A DNA stretch of 64,000 nucleotides from Chaetorhynchus papuensis. Taxonomy: Eukaryota; Chordata; Aves; Passeriformes; Rhipiduridae. The DNA lies in contig VWYX01000384.1 of the NCBI GenBank assembly GCA_013396525.1, forward strand, positions 248,001 to 312,000, written 5' to 3'. Numbering within the stretch: the stretch's first letter is position 1; every line of letters begins with the position of its first letter. The position numbers were made by a program, and so were the translations under genes. A model generated the notes under the pieces. It worked only from the letters and a program-made list of their open reading frames with translations, was not told where the DNA came from and searched no databases. This document shows positions 59,025 to 64,000 of this stretch, one piece after another.

Positions 59025-60365
59025 CTAAAGAGTATAAATGATTTCAAATAATTTTCAGTTTGAATATATTTCATTTTCCCTCTGTGTCTGAAAAAACATA
59101 TCCTTCGGGTTAAGTTAACATGGGTTTATATGTATTTGTAAATATTGACCCTGTGCAACTGAACTGGATAAGATGTTTTATGCTGCTTTATCTACAATTT
59201 ACTAATCTGCTGTTCAAATATAATGTCAATGTCTTCCCTTTTCATCTTTTATTTGCAAGCTTTTCAGGAAACTGTCTTCTAATCTAACTTTCATAACGAC
59301 TAATTTTCATACTGGTCAAAACTAAAAATTTTCCTTTATTCCTCATATTGACATTTCTACATTTATATTTGGCAATGTAAATCAAACTTTAAACTGCCAC
59401 ATTTCCCATGAACCTACATTTAAAGGTGCTATTACCTGATCCACCTAAAAAATCCTGTTGACAAAAGAGAAACATCTCACTCAAAGTTAACTTAAAATAT
59501 AGCATAGTTTAGTACATAAAGCTAAAAATATGTAATAAAGGAAACAAATGGAAATCTTTGCTTCTCATGATATTGAGAGTGCTAATAAATGAAAATGCTT
59601 TGTCTTAATAATCTCTTCCTTTTTGATTATTTAAGTAGAAATTCAATGAAATTTTTATGAGGCAAAAACAAAACCTCATTACAAAGCTTTCATTTTGCCA
59701 AGTGTGATAACAGTGCTCACAAAAGAAAATCCTAGCTCTTTGCTCATACTTTTGTCTGCAGTTCAGATAAAAGCTGAAGTTTCTTTTCCCCTGTAAGCAA
59801 AAGTTTAGCACCTGCTACAACTATGGTTTTGGAGCACACACTACATTAGATTACAGCCTTGGGATCTCCTTTGTTTCATCTAACTGGAGACATTTAAAAG
59901 ATGATAAGCCTAAGCTAATTATCTAGGCTTTCTTTTTAATCAATCAAGAAAGACAGGCATCTCCAAAGCACGATTTGTCCTGCTTATCTTAGAAACATAG
60001 GTGCAGAAATCTCATTACCATGGGAGGAGCTGCCTTTTCAGAAATTCCTCTCTTTCCTTTGACTACAAAAGATCTTAAATAATATGGTCAAATTAACCGT
60101 GCAACTTCCAAATCACTCCAATGAGATGAGGGTAATCTCCTTACCCTTTACACGTGAGACTAAACAATTTTCTAATATGTTACTTCTGCCTTGAAGTTCT
60201 GAACTCTGTGGGTGAAGAGAAAAGAGGGAAACCTGTCTGTGACCTTGAGTTTTGTCTTGAGGTTTGGGCTTCTGAGGAATTTAAGAGAAAAAGGAAGGCT
60301 CTGGTTTCCGGGTTGACATTGAGAAGGAAGCTCTTAGATGAGCCCCTGTGAAGACTCACTGCCAT
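59025..60365. other. Unique AT-rich DNA, nothing recognised
   Basis: No gene or repeat family. The stretch near 59900-60000 (TAATTATCTAGG, AATCAATCAAG) is non-repetitive and contains homeodomain-like cores. Confidence 0.5.
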
Positions 60366-60831
60366 GTTTTGTTGGAGCAAGTCCAGAGAGGGGCCACAAA
60401 GGTGCTGAGGTGAATGGAACACCTCTCCTGTGAGGAAAGGCTCAGAGACTGGGGTTGTTCCAGCCCACATGAGAGAAGGCTCCAGGGTGACTTATTGCAG
60501 CCTTCCAGTATTTGAAAGGGACCCACAGGGGAGCTGGAGGGGGATTTTTTTACAAGGGCACGTGATGATAGAACAAGGGGAAATGGTTTTAAACTGAGAG
60601 AGGGTAGGTTTAGACTGGCTATTAGGAAGAAATTCTTTAATCTGAGGGCAATGAGGCACTGGAACAGGCTGCCCAGAGAAGCTGTAGATGCTCCATCCCT
60701 GGGAGTGTTCACGGCCAGGTTGGATGGGGCTTGGAGAAACCTGGTCTGGTGGAAGGTTGGCACATGGCAGGGGGCTGAAACAAGATGAATGTTCAGTTTC
60801 CTTCTAAATCAAACTATTCAATGATTCTATG
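60366..60831 (+). mobile_element. CR1 3' UTR copy with intact tail, plus strand
   Basis: It runs from GTTGGAGCAAGTCCAGAGAGG (60371) through a nearly complete sense-strand CR1 3' region (GAGGGTAGGTTTAGACTGGC, then ATTAGGAAGAAATTC; GAGGCACTGGAACAGGCTGCC). It ends with the tail TTCAATGATTCTATG at 60817-60831. The reverse transcriptase is absent because of 5' truncation. This is the best-preserved plus-strand copy in the window and so probably among the youngest. The 135-codon and 96-codon minus ORFs over it (60356-60763 and 60180-60470) are antisense readings. Confidence 0.95.
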
Positions 60832-62309
60832 TTTTGTACAGCCATAGTTCTGACACATATTGAAAATTCAGCACAGTTAGAAAATCCTTATGCTTCACAT
60901 AGTTCTTGGAGGCATAAAAACTTCATGGCATTTACAGTCAGTAAACCGTGTTATAAATTGTATCATATGCATGCATTTCAACTATGTTGTGATTCAAAGT
61001 TGTATTTTTACTGGCATCTTTTTACACAAATTTAGTTGGGCATCAGAGTCTAAATAAATTAGGCTATACAACCATTACATTTCTTACTGTAAGGTCTGAG
61101 TCTTGTTAATGGATTCCGGGAGTCGGTAGTGGTTTTTCCTTTAGTTGAGATTTTTTTCCTCTTTTTTAAAAAAAATATGTGTATGCCAGCAATGTGTGTT
61201 AAGTGTTTCTATTCCTGAAGTAATTACAATTTGCAAATGAGAATTCATGAAAGCTTTGTTCTTTAGTTATTTCTCAGGCAAAGGGAAAAAAATCAACCTT
61301 TGAATTGTTTAAGTGACATGGCATGAGGGTATTTCAAGGAGCCAGTGTTTTATTATTGACTTCTGAGCATACAGGTTGAAGCAAAATTATCCAGATAAAA
61401 CTCTTTAATATAAAATGGATAAAGGAATCTAAATCTCTGGAAGCTATAGGCTCTGACTGCTAACCACTTTGGTAGTGTTGACATCTTCTAGCTTTAGACA
61501 TCTATATTGTAGGAATCTCTTTTCCTTTGCTAAGCCTATCTGAAGGTAGACACCTAATCCAAATCAGATGAGCTATGATTTAGGATTGGTTATCTCTCAC
61601 CACTGTTTTTAAATGGACTTCAAGTACTTCAGATAACCTGTGTGCTCAGATGAAACCCATCCTACATGTAGCACAGATGTAACATGGATGTCAGGAGAGG
61701 TAAATGCTACCTTCACTGATCATTTCCAGCTTAGACTACCACAAACCTTATTAGCACATTTTGAATACATTATGATCAGCATTGTGATTCCATTTTGAAG
61801 GCTGAAAAGCTCAGAGTTAGCTCAGAGAAGTAGAGTAGTATGTGCAATAGGGTAGGCACTGGCAGAGCCAGGATTACAAGCAGCGTCTTCTGGAGCTCTG
61901 CCCAGCTGTGGTATTAAATGGGCAGCACCCAGCACAGGAAATATTAAAACATCTGAAAAATCTGCCCCAAAGCAGTTCTGAAAATGCCATCTGATTCATC
62001 TACAGGCACAATTCATTCTAAAGACCTTTTACTCTAGCCCAGCCAGGACTCTGAAATGGAAGCCATACATTTGTATATATCCTCAGTGATTTCTTCTTCT
62101 TAATAACCTTTACAATCCCCAACGTAAAGTTCCAGCAGCACTTTAATATTAATTAGGAATTAATTTGTTCCATACCTAAACTGAGGAGTAGAAAATATTA
62201 GTTTTATTTGTCTTTTGTTTGTTTGTTTTGGATCACAAATAGCTGAATATAATAAATAAAATATTCTAATTTGTGAGTTCTTAAATAGAGAGGTTATTAG
62301 TAGATGCTG
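60832..62309. other. Unique DNA, nothing recognised
   Basis: AT-rich, one 68-codon ORF, no repeat family recognised. Confidence 0.5.
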
Positions 62310-62344
62310 AAGTAATTTGCTTCTGGTTTTGAAGCAAATTACTT
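62310..62344. repeat. Perfect 14-bp inverted repeat with 7-base loop
   Basis: AAGTAATTTGCTTC (62310-62323) and its exact reverse complement GAAGCAAATTACTT (62331-62344) flank TGGTTTT. Pairing does not extend beyond 14 base pairs on the outer side, which makes a microRNA precursor unlikely. It could form a short hairpin or be a small palindromic insertion. Confidence 0.9.
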
Positions 62345-62689
62345 TCCTATGAAAGGAAATTCATCTCTGCTGGAACAGTACTCTAGCTCCTGGGCAAGGA
62401 GCCAGAGTTAGCTCCAGCAGATCCTCTCTGAGAAAATCAAGCTTGTGTTAAAACTCCAAGTCACCCCAAGACAGCTTGAAAATGAGAAGTGCTCAGATCT
62501 GGAGCTCATGCCTATCATAGCAGAGCAGCAAAACCAAAAGTGAACTCACTGAAGGCTGGTGGGAGGCTTATCACTGCCTAGACCCTTCTGGGGATGGATT
62601 CTCTGGGAATCAGGGAACTATCAGACATGCACAAAAAGCTGTTTTGGATCACAGTGACAGTTCTGGTACCCCATGGGACGTGACTACCT

Positions 62690-62975
62690 CATAAGGAAAA
62701 TTTATGAGGAAGAAGAGATTTGGAGAATGGCTAAAAGGGAGGGGTCAACAGGGTGAAATAAAAGGACTCTAGACAGGGTTGGACTTCCCCAGGGATAGGT
62801 ATTGGATTGATTTTGCATATCCTCATTAATTATTCTGACAAAATATAGGAATGCTATATTAATTTTGGCTAACAGCCTCATTTTTGGAGGTATGGTCAGA
62901 ACAGAAAATCGTTTTTCATAGGCAAGCAGCTTTGTATTTCTGAAAGAAAAGGAGAAAATATGTACATGCAAAAAA
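62690..62975 (+). mobile_element. Ancient CR1-type RT remnant (motifs B and C)
   Basis: From 62781 one plus-strand frame reads GLPQG, a stop, VLD, a stop, then FCISSLIILTK. This matches RT motif B and its flank (G-x-P-Q-G-S-V-L-G-P, L-F-N-I-F-I-N-D-L). About 30 codons on it reads LILANSLIFG, where CR1 has the motif C region (F-A-D-D-T-K-L-G). The two catalytic Asp residues are lost and there are in-frame stops, so it is dead. The minus ORF 62702-62971 is an antisense reading. The limits are approximate. Confidence 0.65.
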
Positions 62976-64000
62976 ATATTTTTTTAAATTCAATTTAGCC
63001 TAGCTGATCAGAAACTACAGCTGGTTTCCTGATGTGAAGTAAAATCTTAACAAAGAATTCAAGTGTGTTTTGCTGCAGTGATCATGGTTGATACTGCTCC
63101 CTCTCCCATTCTTCTATGCCTGTCCTTATACTGTTAGTGCCTAAAGAGAGGAATGTGTACAGTTAGTCCTTGGTAGAGCAAAAAATGTGTGCTTTGAGCT
63201 TCTGGCCGGACTTATGAATTGCACGTCATGAATTTCACTGAATTTGTTTCTTTTTGCATGATCACAGTTTTAATGAAGACTAGTCCTGTTTAATTATGCA
63301 AAAACCTTATAGAAGATCCAGAGCAACTATCCTTAAAGCATTTGAGAAATAAATAACACTTGCTGTAAAAAATAAGTGCCTTACTTCCAATCTGAAAATA
63401 CAGGTATGTAACCATCAGCCATCACTTCTCCTCATGCACAGGGCAAAATCATCCCTCAGTCTTCTAAGTGGATTGAGCAGTAGTGCATCCATTAGCAACT
63501 CATATTAGTAGTGCATTCCTTTAGCAACTCTTAGAGTTTTAATCAGTTTGATGCTGGTAATTGCTGTACTTTCAAGATAACAGCTATGTTTCTTTTCTGA
63601 TCACGGGGAAAAAAGTTATCATCATCATCCTCTCAGGACGAGAAAAGCCATTCTTTGGAGGTGTGCACTGTGCTCTCTGCTGATCACAAAGTGAACTTCG
63701 GGGTCAGATTTGGATGTCTAATTCCCAAAGGACCACAGAAGGGCAAATTACTCCAATCTTATTCACATAAACTCTCTTTAACAGGTGATTTGAATAACTC
63801 TGTATAACCTATAATCTTATTTCATCCTGCTTTCCTGACCTTGCAGTCAACTCCAAATTTATCAGCTATGAGATTGCATTTAGTTCCTAAACATTGATAA
63901 ATACCTTGATTAGTACAGATCAAATAGTTCATCTCTGTGCAGTCCAACAGAAATAAACCTGTTCAGCATTAATTTGCCTTTTATACACTTATTCAGAAAA
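62976..64000. other. Unique DNA to window end
   Basis: AT-rich, no ORF of note. Contains the small imperfect duplication listed next. A CAG|GTATGT donor-like site at 63404 has no clear acceptor. Confidence 0.5.
63479..63530. repeat. Imperfect local duplication, about 28-bp period
   Basis: AGTAGTGCATCCATTAGCAA and CTC at 63479-63501 recur as AGTAGTGCATTCCTTTAGCA and ACTC at 63507-63530, with a few substitutions and an inserted base. Confidence 0.8.

Noticed and set aside
60180..60763. Minus-strand ORFs of 96 and 135 codons
   Set aside because: Antisense readings of the plus-strand CR1 at 60366-60831.
1..64000. Endogenous retrovirus, CRISPR array, operon or tRNA gene
   Set aside because: No paired LTR-like repeats, primer binding site, regularly spaced repeats, co-directional dense ORFs or cloverleaf sequence were seen.

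Overview
This window looks like a non-coding stretch of a bird (or close sauropsid) nuclear chromosome. The base composition is AT-rich, and there are no prokaryote-style gene strings, operons or ribosome binding sites. Nearly every ORF is under about 100 codons. The dominant recognisable repeats are CR1 non-LTR retrotransposons, many truncated to their 3' UTR and ending in the short ATTCTRTG-type tail typical of avian CR1. The species and chromosome cannot be read from the sequence. I found no complete protein-coding gene, rRNA, tRNA, CRISPR array or endogenous retrovirus.

Layout: 1-15 kb is mostly unique AT-rich DNA with one clear CR1 (2345-3071, minus), a weaker CR1 tail (about 4121-4259, plus), a (TA)12 run, an exact 26-bp tandem duplication (7435-7486) and a (CCCCT)6 tract (14795-14827). 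At 15.8-17.6 kb lie two very old CR1 reverse-transcriptase remnants on the plus strand. A segment of about 285 bp occurs twice in direct orientation (18627-18909 and 20480-20768) at about 98% identity; this is the cleanest unexplained structure in the window. From 21 to 28 kb there are four CR1 fragments and three plus-strand segments with good splice signals (21057-21108, 26822-26871, 28132-28221). Joined in order, the three keep one open frame of 64 codons. From 28 to 47.8 kb I recognise no transposon, and there are isolated candidate exons on both strands. From 47.8 kb to the end CR1 pieces return, including a composite of three pieces in alternating orientation (57041-57760), a 3'-complete plus-strand copy (60366-60831) and an ancient RT remnant (about 62690-62975). 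A perfect 14-bp inverted repeat lies at 62310-62344.

Interpretation: the window is best read as intergenic or intronic DNA, possibly carrying exons of a long non-coding RNA or of a poorly conserved small gene. The exon calls rest only on splice-site appearance and open frame. With 128 kb of strand sequence some such matches are expected by chance, so they are given low confidence. Stretches without features are listed so the reader knows they were read.
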